64,000 nt of DNA from Rhodococcoides fascians A44A (GTDB lineage Bacteria > Actinomycetota > Actinomycetes > Mycobacteriales > Mycobacteriaceae): the NCBI RefSeq assembly GCF_000760735.1, contig NZ_JMEX01000004.1, forward strand, positions 62,001 through 126,000. The letters run 5' to 3'. The notes under the pieces were generated by a model, which saw nothing but the letters and a program-made list of their open reading frames with translations, did no database searches and was not told where the DNA came from. This document shows, one piece after another, positions 50,934-60,546 of the stretch. Both the position numbers and the translations under genes were made by a program. Positions within the stretch are counted from its first letter, which is position 1, and every line of letters begins with the position of its first letter.

Positions 50934-53372
50934 GTGTCCCATCCCCCGCGGCCGATTCCCTCGAGTACGTATCGACTTCAACTGCGAGGGGACGGGTTCA
51001 CCTTCGCCGACGCCCGCCGGATCGTCGGCTACCTCGACGATCTCGGCGTGAGCCATGCATACCTGTCGCCGATCCTCGAAGCCACCGACGGCTCGACCCA
51101 CGGGTACGACGTCATCGACCCCACCTCGGTGTCCGCACCGCTCGGTGGGCGCGAAGGCTTCGAAGCGCTGGTCGCTGAACTGCATTCGCGTGGCATGGGC
51201 GTGATCGTCGACATCGTGCCCAATCACGTGGGCGTCGACGATCCGCGGCAGAACGCGTGGTGGTGGGACGTGCTGTCCAAGGGGAAGGCCTCCGAGTACG
51301 CCTCGTACTTCGACATCGACTGGGCGTCGGAGAACGGAGCCGACGGAAAGATTGCGTTGCCCGTCCTCGGATCGGCCGACGACACCGCGGCCCTGACGAT
51401 CGACCGGTCCGGAGACACGCCGTTGCTCGCGTACTACGAGCACCGATTCCCCATCGCCGCCGGAACCCTCTCCGACGGACCCGGCACCATCCCTGACGGA
51501 GTCGGCACCGAGGACGCCGAGGCAGTCCATGCCGCGCAGGCGTATCGCCTCGTCGACTGGAAGTCCGGTCTCGTCGGGTACCGGCGTTTCTTCTCCGTCA
51601 ACGGCCTCGCCGGTCTTCGGCAGGAGGACTTCGACGTGTTCACCGCGTCGCACGTCCAGGTTGCCAGTTGGATCACCGACGAGCTGGTCGACGGTCTCCG
51701 CGTGGACCACCCCGACGGATTGGCCGATCCCGCCGGCTACCTCACCGAGCTCCGCGAACTCATCGGCCCCGATCGTTGGCTGGTGATCGAGAAGATATTG
51801 GCGCGCGGCGAGCCACTGGATCCCGCGTTGCCGGTGCACGGAACCACCGGATACGACGCTCTGGCCGATCTCGGCGGTGTCTTCGTCGATCCGTCGGGTG
51901 CCGAGGCTCTCACCGAGCTGTCTCGTTCGCGGGGCGGAGCGCCGGGGGACGCGCAGTGGTTGCATGCCGCGGAGCGCGACTTGAAAACTGCTGTCGCCGA
52001 GGGCGATCTGGCTCCGGAGGTCAGGCGGCTGGCGCGCGCTGTCGTGCGCGAGTCCGGTTCGGACGCACCGTTCGAGTCGATCACCGCGGCGATCGTGGCC
52101 GTGGTGGCCCGGATGCCGTACTACCGGTCGGACTACGGGCCGCTGGCCGGGACGGTCGGCCGAGTCGTCGGCGACGTCGGGGCCGCCGAACCCGCCCTGG
52201 TCGACGCACTGGATGCGGTGACCGCTGCGCTGATCGCCGACGGCGAATCGGCGGTGCGGTTCGAGCAGGTGTGCGGTGCGGTCACGGCGAAGGGTGTCGA
52301 GGACTGCTTGTTCTACCGCGCCGCTCGGTTGATCTCGCTGCAGGAGGTCGGCGGTGACCCGGCGGAGTTCGGGATCTCCCCCGCTCAGTTCCATCTTGCG
52401 AATGCGGAGCGAGCGGCTCGGTGGCCCGCGGCGATGACGACACTGTCCACTCACGACACCAAACGCGGCGAGGACGTGCGGGCCCGAATCGGGGTGCTGT
52501 CGCAGACACCGGAACTGTGGTCGCGGTGCATCTCGGATTGGGAGGAGGTCGCCCCGAGTCCGGACGGTGCGACCGGACTGTTCCTGTGGCAGAACCTGTT
52601 CGGAGTGTGGCCCGCCGACGGCGTCGTCTCCGCCGAACTACGCGAGCGAATCCACGCGTACGCGGAGAAGGCCATGCGTGAAGCCGGCACCCGTACGGGA
52701 TGGACCGACGTCGACGAGGCGTTCGAGGCATCGGTGCATTCGTGGCTCGACTCCGTGATGAGCGGTTCGGTCGCCGACTCGGTGACCATGCTGGTCGCAC
52801 GGCTCGACCCACACGGACGAAGTGACGCACTCGGCCAGAAACTGCTCCATCTGCTCGGACCGGGAGTGCCCGACGTGTACCAGGGCACCGAGCTCTGGGA
52901 GGACTCGCTCGTCGACCCGGACAACCGTCGGTTGATCGACTACGACGTTCGACGTCGGCATCTGTCCGCTCCGTCGTCGACGGTGGTGGACTCGTCCGGA
53001 TCGGCCAAGTTCGCGGTCGTCCGCGAGTCCCTGCACCTGAGGCGTGAACGCCCGGACAGCTTCGTCGGCGGAAAGTACGCGCCGGTGTACGCGCAAGGTT
53101 CGTCAGCAGCGCACATCGTGGGATTCGCCCGTGGCCCCGTTGCTGGAGCCGCGGACGTGATCGCCGTCGCCACCCGACATTCCCTCGGGCTCGATTCGGG
53201 CAGCTGGGGGTCGACGACGATTGCACTGCCGGCGGGCCGGTGGCGAGATCGTTTGACCGACAACGAGTACCACGGCGTAGTCAAGGCCGACACACTGCTG
53301 TCGTCCTTGCCCGTTGCTGTGCTCGTGCGTGAGATCACCGTGAGCGATACGTCAGGAGAACGTGACGCATGA
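50934..53372 (+). CDS. treY: maltooligosyltrehalose synthase
   Basis: 812 residues, GTG start 5 nt after treX. A GH13 enzyme that converts the reducing-end maltose unit of a maltodextrin into trehalose. Visible motifs are IPSSTYRLQLRGDGFTFADA at the N-terminus, IVDIVPNHVGVDD, the nucleophile region LRVDHPDGLADP, the Glu of WLVIEKIL, and STHDTKRGEDVRARI. Length is slightly above the family average of about 750-770 residues. Its stop overlaps the treZ ATG. Confidence 0.95.
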   Translation: MSHPPRPIPSSTYRLQLRGDGFTFADARRIVGYLDDLGVSHAYLSPILEATDGSTHGYDVIDPTSVSAPLGGREGFEALVAELHSRGMGVIVDIVPNHVGVDDPRQNAWWWDVLSKGKASEYASYFDIDWASENGADGKIALPVLGSADDTAALTIDRSGDTPLLAYYEHRFPIAAGTLSDGPGTIPDGVGTEDAEAVHAAQAYRLVDWKSGLVGYRRFFSVNGLAGLRQEDFDVFTASHVQVASWITDELVDGLRVDHPDGLADPAGYLTELRELIGPDRWLVIEKILARGEPLDPALPVHGTTGYDALADLGGVFVDPSGAEALTELSRSRGGAPGDAQWLHAAERDLKTAVAEGDLAPEVRRLARAVVRESGSDAPFESITAAIVAVVARMPYYRSDYGPLAGTVGRVVGDVGAAEPALVDALDAVTAALIADGESAVRFEQVCGAVTAKGVEDCLFYRAARLISLQEVGGDPAEFGISPAQFHLANAERAARWPAAMTTLSTHDTKRGEDVRARIGVLSQTPELWSRCISDWEEVAPSPDGATGLFLWQNLFGVWPADGVVSAELRERIHAYAEKAMREAGTRTGWTDVDEAFEASVHSWLDSVMSGSVADSVTMLVARLDPHGRSDALGQKLLHLLGPGVPDVYQGTELWEDSLVDPDNRRLIDYDVRRRHLSAPSSTVVDSSGSAKFAVVRESLHLRRERPDSFVGGKYAPVYAQGSSAAHIVGFARGPVAGAADVIAVATRHSLGLDSGSWGSTTIALPAGRWRDRLTDNEYHGVVKADTLLSSLPVAVLVREITVSDTSGERDA

Positions 53373-55102
53373 CCCATCGTTTCGAAGTTTGGGCTCCGAC
53401 CCCCACCACGGTGCGCGTGGACGTGAACGGCACCGTCCATGCGATGACCAGAGGTGACGGCGGCTGGTGGCACGCCGACGTCGACGCCTCCCCCGATGCC
53501 CGGTACGGTTTCGTCCTCGACGACGATCCGGCGGTGATTCCCGATCCTCGGTCGCCGCGGCAGCCGGACGGCGTGCACGCGCGGTCTCAGCTGCACACGC
53601 TCGATCCGTCGGGCTGGACGGACTCGTCGTGGACCGGTCGTCAACTGCCGGGTGGGGTGATCTACGAACTGCACATCGGAACGTTCACGTCCGAGGGTAC
53701 GTTCGACGCGGCGATCGAACGCCTCGACCACCTCGTGGACCTCGGCGTGACGTTCGTCGAGGTCATGCCGGTGAACGGATTCAACGGTACCCACAACTGG
53801 GGGTACGACGGTGTGCTCTGGTACACCGTTCACGAGGGATACGGCGGCCCCGACGGTCTGCAGCGCTTCGTCGACGCGTGCCATGCTCGCGGCCTCGCGG
53901 TGGTGCTGGACGTGGTGTACAACCACCTCGGTCCGTCCGGCAACTACCTGGAACGGTTCGGCCCGTACATGACGCAGGGCGCCAACACCTGGGGGCAATC
54001 CATCAACTACGCGGAAGCTCAGTCCGGTGTGGTGCGTCGGTACGCAATCGACAATGCTCTGCGCTGGTTCTCCGAGTTCCACATCGATGGATTACGGCTC
54101 GACGCGGTGCACGCCATCGTCGATCACACCGCCGTCCATCTCCTCGAGGAATTGGCCGTCGACACCCGTCGGCTCTCGGCGCACCTCGGCCGACCGCTGA
54201 CGCTGATCGCGGAGAGCGACCTGAACGATCCCACGCTGGTGACCGCGCGTTCCGGCGGCGGGTACGGGCTCGACGCGCAGTGGGACGACGACATCCACCA
54301 CGCAATCCACGCTGCTGTCTCCGGTGAACGTCAGGGGTACTACGGCGACTTCGGATCGCTGAAGGGGCTCGCGAACACGTTGCGCCAGGGCTTCTTCCAC
54401 GCCGGCACGTACTCGACGTTTCGGGGTCGAACCCACGGCAGGCCGCTCGACACGCGCCGAGTCCCGGCGAGCTCGTTCGTCACGTACACCACCACGCACG
54501 ACCAGGTGGGTAACCGAGCCGTCGGTGACCGGCCTGGTTTCTACCTCAGCCCGGGTCAGCTGGCCGTGAAAGCCGCACTGGTTCTCACCTCTCCGTACAC
54601 ACCCATGTTGTTCATGGGCGAGGAATGGGGCGCGTCGACCCCGTTCCAGTTCTTCACCTCGCATCCGGAACCCGAGCTGGGCGAAGCGACGGCCGAGGGC
54701 CGCAAATCCGAGTTCGCCGAGCACGGTTGGGACAAAGAAGACATCCCGGATCCGCAGGACCCGGACACGTTCCTCCGGTCCAAGTTGGAGTGGACAGAAC
54801 TGGGCACCGGAGATCATGCCCGGCTGTTGACCGTCTACCGGGATCTGTTGTCGCTGCGGCGTGCGCGGCCCGAACTCACCGATCCGTGGCTTCCGAATCT
54901 GAAGGTCGACTACGACGAGGACCAGCAGTGGATCGTGCTGCACCGTGGATCGCTCGCCGTCGTGTGCAACCTGTCCGATTCCACGGTGACCGTTCCGGTC
55001 GGGGGTCGCACCGTGCTGTCGTGGGAGGAGCCGACGTCGAACGACACCGGCTCCGCCACACGCGTTCCAGGTCACTCGTTCGCGGTGCTCGAAACGTCCT
55101 GA
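53369..55102 (+). CDS. treZ: malto-oligosyltrehalose trehalohydrolase
   Basis: 577 residues, ATGA overlap with treY. It releases trehalose from maltooligosyl-trehalose. Motifs are YELHIGTFTSEGTFDAAIERL, VLDVVYNHLGPSGNYL, the nucleophile in GLRLDAVHAI, the Glu of LIAESDLND and YTTTHDQVGNRA. With treX and treY it forms the glycogen-to-trehalose route; trehalose serves as osmolyte and as carrier of mycolic acids in this group. Confidence 0.95.
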   Translation: MTHRFEVWAPTPTTVRVDVNGTVHAMTRGDGGWWHADVDASPDARYGFVLDDDPAVIPDPRSPRQPDGVHARSQLHTLDPSGWTDSSWTGRQLPGGVIYELHIGTFTSEGTFDAAIERLDHLVDLGVTFVEVMPVNGFNGTHNWGYDGVLWYTVHEGYGGPDGLQRFVDACHARGLAVVLDVVYNHLGPSGNYLERFGPYMTQGANTWGQSINYAEAQSGVVRRYAIDNALRWFSEFHIDGLRLDAVHAIVDHTAVHLLEELAVDTRRLSAHLGRPLTLIAESDLNDPTLVTARSGGGYGLDAQWDDDIHHAIHAAVSGERQGYYGDFGSLKGLANTLRQGFFHAGTYSTFRGRTHGRPLDTRRVPASSFVTYTTTHDQVGNRAVGDRPGFYLSPGQLAVKAALVLTSPYTPMLFMGEEWGASTPFQFFTSHPEPELGEATAEGRKSEFAEHGWDKEDIPDPQDPDTFLRSKLEWTELGTGDHARLLTVYRDLLSLRRARPELTDPWLPNLKVDYDEDQQWIVLHRGSLAVVCNLSDSTVTVPVGGRTVLSWEEPTSNDTGSATRVPGHSFAVLETS

Positions 55103-55133
55103 GCAACGCGGCCGAGGCTCGGTTGTCACGTCC

Positions 55134-55198
55134 GGCGGAGCCGAGCTTGTTTCTACTTCCGGCGGAGCCGAGCTTGTTTCTACTTGCGGCGGAGCCGA
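55134..55198 (-). repeat. 27-bp tandem repeat at the 3' end of an MFS gene
   Basis: GGCGGAGCCGAGCTTG begins copies at 55134 and 55161 (27 bp apart, 26 of 27 identical), and a partial third copy (GGCGGAGCCGA) begins at 55188 inside the gene end. On the minus strand every copy reads Leu-Arg-Arg or Leu-Arg-Arg-Lys followed by TAG for the first two. The last copy is degenerate after the arginines. Confidence 0.85.
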
Positions 55199-56703
55199 AG
55201 GACGACGTAGACGGCGGTCGCTGCCATGACGGCGGCCGTCGCCACCGACGCCGTGTGCATGCCCTGAACGAACGCTGCATGCGCCGACTCGGTCAGGGCC
55301 GTTCCCAGCTCCGCCGGGAGGTCACGCGCGACTGCAGCCGCGCCGCCGAGTGTCTCCTGGGCGGACGCCGCGCGCTCGGAATCGAGGCCGGAGACGTCGA
55401 GCCCTCGGCGGAAGTAGGACATGACCACGGTGCCGAGAACGGCCACGCCCAGCGCGATCCCCAACTCGTATGCCGTTTCCGACACGGCGGACGCCGCACC
55501 GGCGCGTTCGGGACGGACGGAACTGACGACGAGGTCCGACGTCAACGTCAGTGCCGTGCCCGCGCCCGCGCCGACGAGAACGAAGCCGATGATGAACAAT
55601 GCCGGGCCGCTGTCGACGCGTAGCCCGAACAGCACGGCAGCACCGACAGCAGCAGCGGCAAGTCCTGCGCCGAGCACCGTTGCCGGAGACCAGATACGGA
55701 CGAGGTACGCGGCCACCAGAGACGTCACGATGCTCGACGCCGTGCCTGGCAGCAGTAGCAAGCCCGCTTCCAGTGGGCTGTTGCCCAGCACGAGCTGAAG
55801 ATACTGGGCGCCGAAGAAGAGCACGCCTGCCAGCGCGAACACCGACAGGAAGTTCGTGAACACCGCCGTCGAGAAGGCGGGGTTGGAGAACAGCCGTAGG
55901 TCGATCATCGGGTCGTCGAGCCGCCTCTGCCGCCGGACGAACAGAACGCCTGCACCGACACCGACCAGTGCCGCGCCGACGTTGACGGCGGATATGCCGT
56001 GGGCCGCGGTCTCTTTGACCGCGTAGACCAACGGAACCAGAGCGGCCATCGACAATCCCGAGCTGATCAGGTCGAACGTGCCGGGGTTCGGATCCTTCGA
56101 TTCCGGTATCACGAGAGGACCGAATGCGATCAACGCGAGCATCACCGGGATGTTGATCAGGAACACCGAGCCCCACCAGAAGTGCTCGAGCAACCATCCG
56201 CCGACCAGTGGTCCGGCCGCTGCGCCGCCGCCTGCCATTGCGCCCCACACACCGATCGCCATGACACGTTGGCGGGGATCGGTGAAGATCGTCCTGATCA
56301 GACCGAGAGTGGCCGGCATCAAGGTCGCGCCCGAGACACCTTGCAGCACGCGAGCGGCAATCAACATTTCCGGGCTGGTGGCAAATGCCGCGACGACGGA
56401 CGCGATTCCGAATCCGGCAGCACCGATGAGCAGGAGTTTCCGTCGTCCGATCCGGTCCCCGAGAGTGCCCATCGTGATGAGCAGGCCGGCCAGTACGAAC
56501 GAGTAGACGTCGATGATCCACAGAAGTTGGTTGCTCGACGGTGACAGATCCGAGCTGATGAACGGTAGCGCCAGGTCCAGGACCGTACCGTCGACCGCGA
56601 TCAAGAGAACCGCGAACGCCAGTACGACGAGACCGAGCCAGTCTTTCGGCGTCGCCCGCTGGGTCTGCGCCTGCGCGGCGGGTCCGACGCTGATGTCTTT
56701 CAC
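55180..56703 (-). CDS. MFS drug exporter, DHA2 (EmrB/QacA) family
   Basis: 507 residues from the GTG at 56703, after GAGGAG; the open frame upstream crosses the operator. Fourteen hydrophobic segments are expected for DHA2 and about that number is visible. Motifs are LLIAVDGTVLDLALPFISSDL in helix 1, TMGTLGDRIGRRKLLLIGAAGFG after helix 2, and GAMAGGGAAAGPLVGGWLLEHFWWGSVFLINIP. It probably exports antiseptics or antibiotics and is controlled by the divergent TetR. Confidence 0.92.
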   Translation of the reverse strand: MKDISVGPAAQAQTQRATPKDWLGLVVLAFAVLLIAVDGTVLDLALPFISSDLSPSSNQLLWIIDVYSFVLAGLLITMGTLGDRIGRRKLLLIGAAGFGIASVVAAFATSPEMLIAARVLQGVSGATLMPATLGLIRTIFTDPRQRVMAIGVWGAMAGGGAAAGPLVGGWLLEHFWWGSVFLINIPVMLALIAFGPLVIPESKDPNPGTFDLISSGLSMAALVPLVYAVKETAAHGISAVNVGAALVGVGAGVLFVRRQRRLDDPMIDLRLFSNPAFSTAVFTNFLSVFALAGVLFFGAQYLQLVLGNSPLEAGLLLLPGTASSIVTSLVAAYLVRIWSPATVLGAGLAAAAVGAAVLFGLRVDSGPALFIIGFVLVGAGAGTALTLTSDLVVSSVRPERAGAASAVSETAYELGIALGVAVLGTVVMSYFRRGLDVSGLDSERAASAQETLGGAAAVARDLPAELGTALTESAHAAFVQGMHTASVATAAVMAATAVYVVLRLRRK

Positions 56704-56734
56704 TTCGTCACTCCTCGATGCTCTCACCCTCGAC

Positions 56735-56795
56735 TGAACCGTCCAGCCGGTACAGCGACCGAGAGTAGCAGTGAACCGTCCAGCCGGTAAAGCGA
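56735..56795. promoter_or_regulatory. two 24-bp direct repeats, likely TetR operators
   Basis: Copies at 56735-56758 and 56772-56795 start TGAACCGTCCAGCCGGTA and differ at a single base over 24, with 37 bp between starts. Each contains ACCG/CGGT dyad ends (ACCGTCCAGCCGGT). They lie between the MFS exporter and the TetR gene, the second ending 20 nt before the TetR ATG. Confidence 0.7.
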
Positions 56796-56815
56796 AATTG
56801 GGTAGGGTGACGCAC

Positions 56816-57352
56816 ATGGCATCCGACACACGCGATCGCATTCTCGACGCCCTCGAAGAGATGCTCCTCGATCAAGGAGTCACGAAGGTCACCCTGGAAA
56901 GCATCGCAGCCAAGGCAGACGTCTCCAAAGGCGGCCTTCTCTACCATTTCAAGACCAAGGACGCGATGATCGCGGCCATGGTTCGACGCCTCGGCGAGCA
57001 GGCCGATCTACAACGTGCCGAGGCCGAGCGAGGCGGTACCACCGTCGCGCGGTGGTACCTGCAACCGCCCGAGGGCATCGCCGAGCACGAGGTGGCGCTG
57101 TACAGATCGACCCTCGCCGCCCTCCGCAGCGTCGACGGCAACCCCGGCGAGATCCATCAGGCGGTCATCGACATGATGCGACTGTGGGACGAGAGCCTGC
57201 GCACCGAGATACCCGACGAGGTGCACGCCGAGATCGTGCGCCTGGTCGGCGACGGAATCTACCTCGGCGCCCTGCTCGAACTTCCGCCCGTCGACGCCGA
57301 CCTCCACCGGAAAGTGGTCGAGCGCCTGCTCGGGTCGGATCAGGTCAAGTAG
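56816..57352 (+). CDS. TetR family transcriptional regulator
   Basis: 178 residues from the ATG at 56816; the longer frame starts inside the operator repeats. The helix-turn-helix is TRDRILDALEEMLLDQGVTKVTLESIAAKADVSKGGLLYHFKTKDAMIAAM. The effector domain begins with EQADLQRAEAERGGT. It is divergent from the EmrB-type exporter, so it is probably its repressor. Its 3' end overlaps ilvA by 13 nt on the other strand. Confidence 0.9.
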   Translation: MASDTRDRILDALEEMLLDQGVTKVTLESIAAKADVSKGGLLYHFKTKDAMIAAMVRRLGEQADLQRAEAERGGTTVARWYLQPPEGIAEHEVALYRSTLAALRSVDGNPGEIHQAVIDMMRLWDESLRTEIPDEVHAEIVRLVGDGIYLGALLELPPVDADLHRKVVERLLGSDQVK

Positions 57353-58701
57353 CGATACGCGGGCGAACCCGGCTCGAGCTGCTCCACGGTCAACCCGGAG
57401 GCCCGCATCCGTTCGAGAAGCGCACTCAGGCCGCTGGCCACGCCCAGCTCGATGCCGACCAACGCAGCGCCCGTCTCCCTGTTGTTCCGCTTCACGTACT
57501 CGAACAGAGTGATGTCGTCGTCGGGCCCCAGGACTTCGTCGAGAAAACGGCGCAAGGCACCGGGCTCCTGAGGAAAGTCGACGAGGAAGTAATGCTTCAG
57601 ACCGAGGTGAACGAGTGACCGTTCGAGGATCTCGCCGTACCGCGAGACGTCGTTGTTGCCGCCCGATATCAGGCAGACGACGGTGCTCCCCGGCTCCACC
57701 GCGATCTGCGTCAACGCCGCCACACTGAGCGCCCCCGCCGGCTCGGCGATCACGCCCTCGTTCTGATAGAGCTCGAGCATCGCCGTGCAGATTGCACCCT
57801 CGTCGATCTGTGTCATCAGAAATGGGCCCGCGCCCTCATCGCGCGACGGGAACGTCGGCATCGCCACCAGCGGCAACGACGCGTGCGACACGACCTCGGC
57901 GCCGAGCGAACGCAGCGCTTCGAACGGGACGTCACCGATCCGGCGCACGGCAGCGCCGTCGACGAACGGGTCGATGTCGGACAACGTCACCGGACCCCCG
58001 GCCACCAACGCCGCCGTCATCGACGCCGCACCCGACGGCTCGACGCCGACGAGCGCCGTACCCGGTGCGCGTTCACGCAGATAGGTCGAGATTCCGGCAA
58101 TGCATCCCCCGCCGCCGACCGGCATGACGACGGTGTCCGGTGCAGAACCCAGTTGCTCGACGATTTCCGCGGCGATCGTGCCCTGCCCGGCCACTGTCCG
58201 CTCGTCGTCGAAGGGAGGAACCATGGTCGCTCCGGTGCGCACGACATCCGCGGCGGCCGCTGCCGCGGCGGCGTCGAACGTGTCACCGGTGACGATCAAC
58301 TCGACGAAATCCCCGCCGTGCACTCGAATGCGGTCCCGCTTCTGCTTGGGCGTGTTGGCGGGCACGTAGATTCGGCCGCGCACCTGCATCGCCCGGCACG
58401 CGAACGCGACACCCTGCGCGTGGTTGCCTGCACTCGCCGTCACGACACCGACTGCGAGCTCCTCGGGTGTGAGCTGGGCCATCAGGTTGTAGGCACCGCG
58501 GATCTTGTAGGACCGGACGATCTGCTGATCCTCGCGCTTGAGGTAGACGACGGCACCGGTCTCCCGGGACAGCCGCTCGCAGTACTGCAACGGCGTCGTG
58601 GCCACGACCTTCGCAATGCGCTGCGCAGCGATGTCGATGTCATCCGCAGTCACTGCGAACGAACCGGTGCTGGGCGCGAAGACGTCAGGCGAGTTGGACA
58701 C
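57340..58701 (-). CDS. ilvA: threonine ammonia-lyase (threonine deaminase)
   Basis: 453 residues. It forms 2-oxobutanoate for isoleucine synthesis. The PLP lysine is in VRSYKIRGAYN, the substrate loop in ASAGNHAQGVAFA, and the phosphate site in PVGGGGCIAG. The last 90 residues are the ACT-like regulatory domain (YFLVDFPQEPGALRRFLDEVLG), so isoleucine feedback is expected. It has one ACT-like unit rather than two, as in other actinobacterial IlvA. Confidence 0.95.
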   Translation of the reverse strand: MSNSPDVFAPSTGSFAVTADDIDIAAQRIAKVVATTPLQYCERLSRETGAVVYLKREDQQIVRSYKIRGAYNLMAQLTPEELAVGVVTASAGNHAQGVAFACRAMQVRGRIYVPANTPKQKRDRIRVHGGDFVELIVTGDTFDAAAAAAAADVVRTGATMVPPFDDERTVAGQGTIAAEIVEQLGSAPDTVVMPVGGGGCIAGISTYLRERAPGTALVGVEPSGAASMTAALVAGGPVTLSDIDPFVDGAAVRRIGDVPFEALRSLGAEVVSHASLPLVAMPTFPSRDEGAGPFLMTQIDEGAICTAMLELYQNEGVIAEPAGALSVAALTQIAVEPGSTVVCLISGGNNDVSRYGEILERSLVHLGLKHYFLVDFPQEPGALRRFLDEVLGPDDDITLFEYVKRNNRETGAALVGIELGVASGLSALLERMRASGLTVEQLEPGSPAYRYLT

Positions 58702-58744
58702 CCACCTATGCTGCCACCAGCGGCGGGTGCTCGACCAATCGGGA

Positions 58745-60530
58745 CTAGCCTCGCGGCGAGAACTGAGACGGCAACGGCACGTTCCGGAGATTCGACTTCG
58801 CCATCTGCACGGCTTCCCCGACGCCTCCGTTCATCACCATCCTCGACATCGCGAGAGCGAACCCCTTGACCTGTTGGCCGGTGATGGTCGGGGGCAGAGA
58901 CAACGCATTCGGGTCGGTGACGATGTCCACCAGGGCGGGGCCGTCGTGTTCGAGCGCAGCGCGAAGGCCTGCTTCCAGATCACCCGGCTCGACGATCCTC
59001 TTGGAGAAGATCCCCAGCGCTGCCGCGACCGCTGCGTAGTCGACCGCAGGCACGTCGACGCCGAAGTCCGGGATACCGTCGACGAGCATCTCGAGCTTCA
59101 CCATGCCGAGCGTCGAGTTGTCGAACACGACGATCTTGACCGGCAACTTGTACATCGCCACCGTCACCAGTTCGCCCAGCAACATCGACAATCCGCCGTC
59201 GCCCGACACCGACACGACCTGGCGCGTCGGGAACGCCACCTGCGCACCGATCGCGTGCGGTAGAGCGTTGGCCATCGATCCGTGCAACGCCGAAGAGATG
59301 AAGCGCCGCTGACCGTTCGGGTTCAGGTAGCGGGCGGTCCAGACGTTGCACATGCCGGTGTCGGCGGTGAAGATCGCGTCGGCCGCCGCGAGGTCGTCGA
59401 GGATGGACGCCGCGTATTCCGGGTGTATGGGAGTGCGTTGCCCCACCGGCTTGGTGTACGCGCCCACGACCTTCGTCATCAGCTTGCGGTGACGCTCCAG
59501 CGTACGGTCCAGGAACCCACGGTCGTCCTTGCGCTGCACCAGCGGAAGCAACGCGGCCAACGTGCTCTTCGCGTCGCCGTGCACGGCCAGATCCACGCTG
59601 GTTCGGCGTCCGAGGTTCTCGGCGGCGCTGTCGATCTGGGCGGTGCGTACCTCGTCCGGCAGGAACTGGTCGTACGGGAAGTCGGTGCCGATCAGGATCA
59701 GCAGATCCGCGTCGTGAATACCGTCGTGAGCAGCCCCGTACCCCAGAAGTCCGGTCATCCCGATGTCGAAGGGGTTGTCGTACTGAACGAACTCCTTACC
59801 GCGCAACGAGTGCCCCATCGGAGCACCCACCTTCTCGGCGAGTTCGAGCAACTCGGGCCGCGCGTCCCGGACACCCGCTCCGGCGAAGATCGCGACCGTG
59901 TCGGCTTCGTCGATGGCGCCGGCCAGCGCTCGAACATCCTCGTCCGCAGGCACCAGCGCTGGCCTGCCGGTGCGGACGTACGCGGACGTACGCGGGCGCC
60001 GAGCGCGCCGCAGGTTCGTCCGCGATGTCCCCGGGCAACGTCACCACCGCGACGCCCGACCTGCCGACGGCATGCTGCAGCGCCGAGTGGACCACTCGCG
60101 GAGCCTGTTCGGGCGTACTGACCAACTCCGCGTACACCGAACACTCCACGAACAACCGGTCCGGATGCGTCTCCTGGAAGAATCCGGAGCCGATCTGCAC
60201 GCTGGGAATGTGCGACGCGATGGCCAGCACCGGCGCGCCCGATCGGTTCGCGTCGTACAAGCCGTTGATGAGGTGCAGGTTGCCCGGCCCGCACGAACCG
60301 GCACAGACTGCGAGCTTGCCGGTCAACTGCGCCTCGGCGGCAGCGGCGAAGGCGGCGGCTTCCTCGTGGCGAACGTGAATCCAATCGATGCCACCCGCCT
60401 TCGAACCGCCACTGCGTCGTACCGAGTCGACGATCGGGTTGAGACTGTCGCCGACAATTCCGTAGATGCGTTGGACACCGGCCTCGATCAGTTGGCCGAC
60501 GATCTGATCGGCGACAGTCTCGGTACTCAA
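58745..60530 (-). pseudogene. TPP-dependent pyruvate oxidase/dehydrogenase (PoxB-like), frameshifted
   Basis: Two frames together make a full-length TPP enzyme of about 591 residues. The N-terminal part starts with TTG at 60530 after AAGGAG and holds the TPP-activating Glu of VRHEEAAAF and [18 protein letters not shown]. The C-terminal part holds the FAD/central domain, then SVSGDGGLSMLLGELVTV with the DNSTLG that binds Mg-TPP. The frame changes at 59972-59995, where 10 bp are duplicated; deleting one copy restores [16 protein letters not shown] across the junction. As written, the first frame ends after 244 residues. Confidence 0.88.
59972..59995 (-). repeat. 10-bp tandem duplication causing a frameshift
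   Basis: GCGGACGTAC occurs twice in tandem at 59972-59981 and 59982-59991 and continues for GCGG of a third copy. A 10-bp gain shifts the frame by one base inside the PoxB-like gene. Confidence 0.9.
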
Positions 60531-60546
60531 TTTCTTCGGGCTCCTT

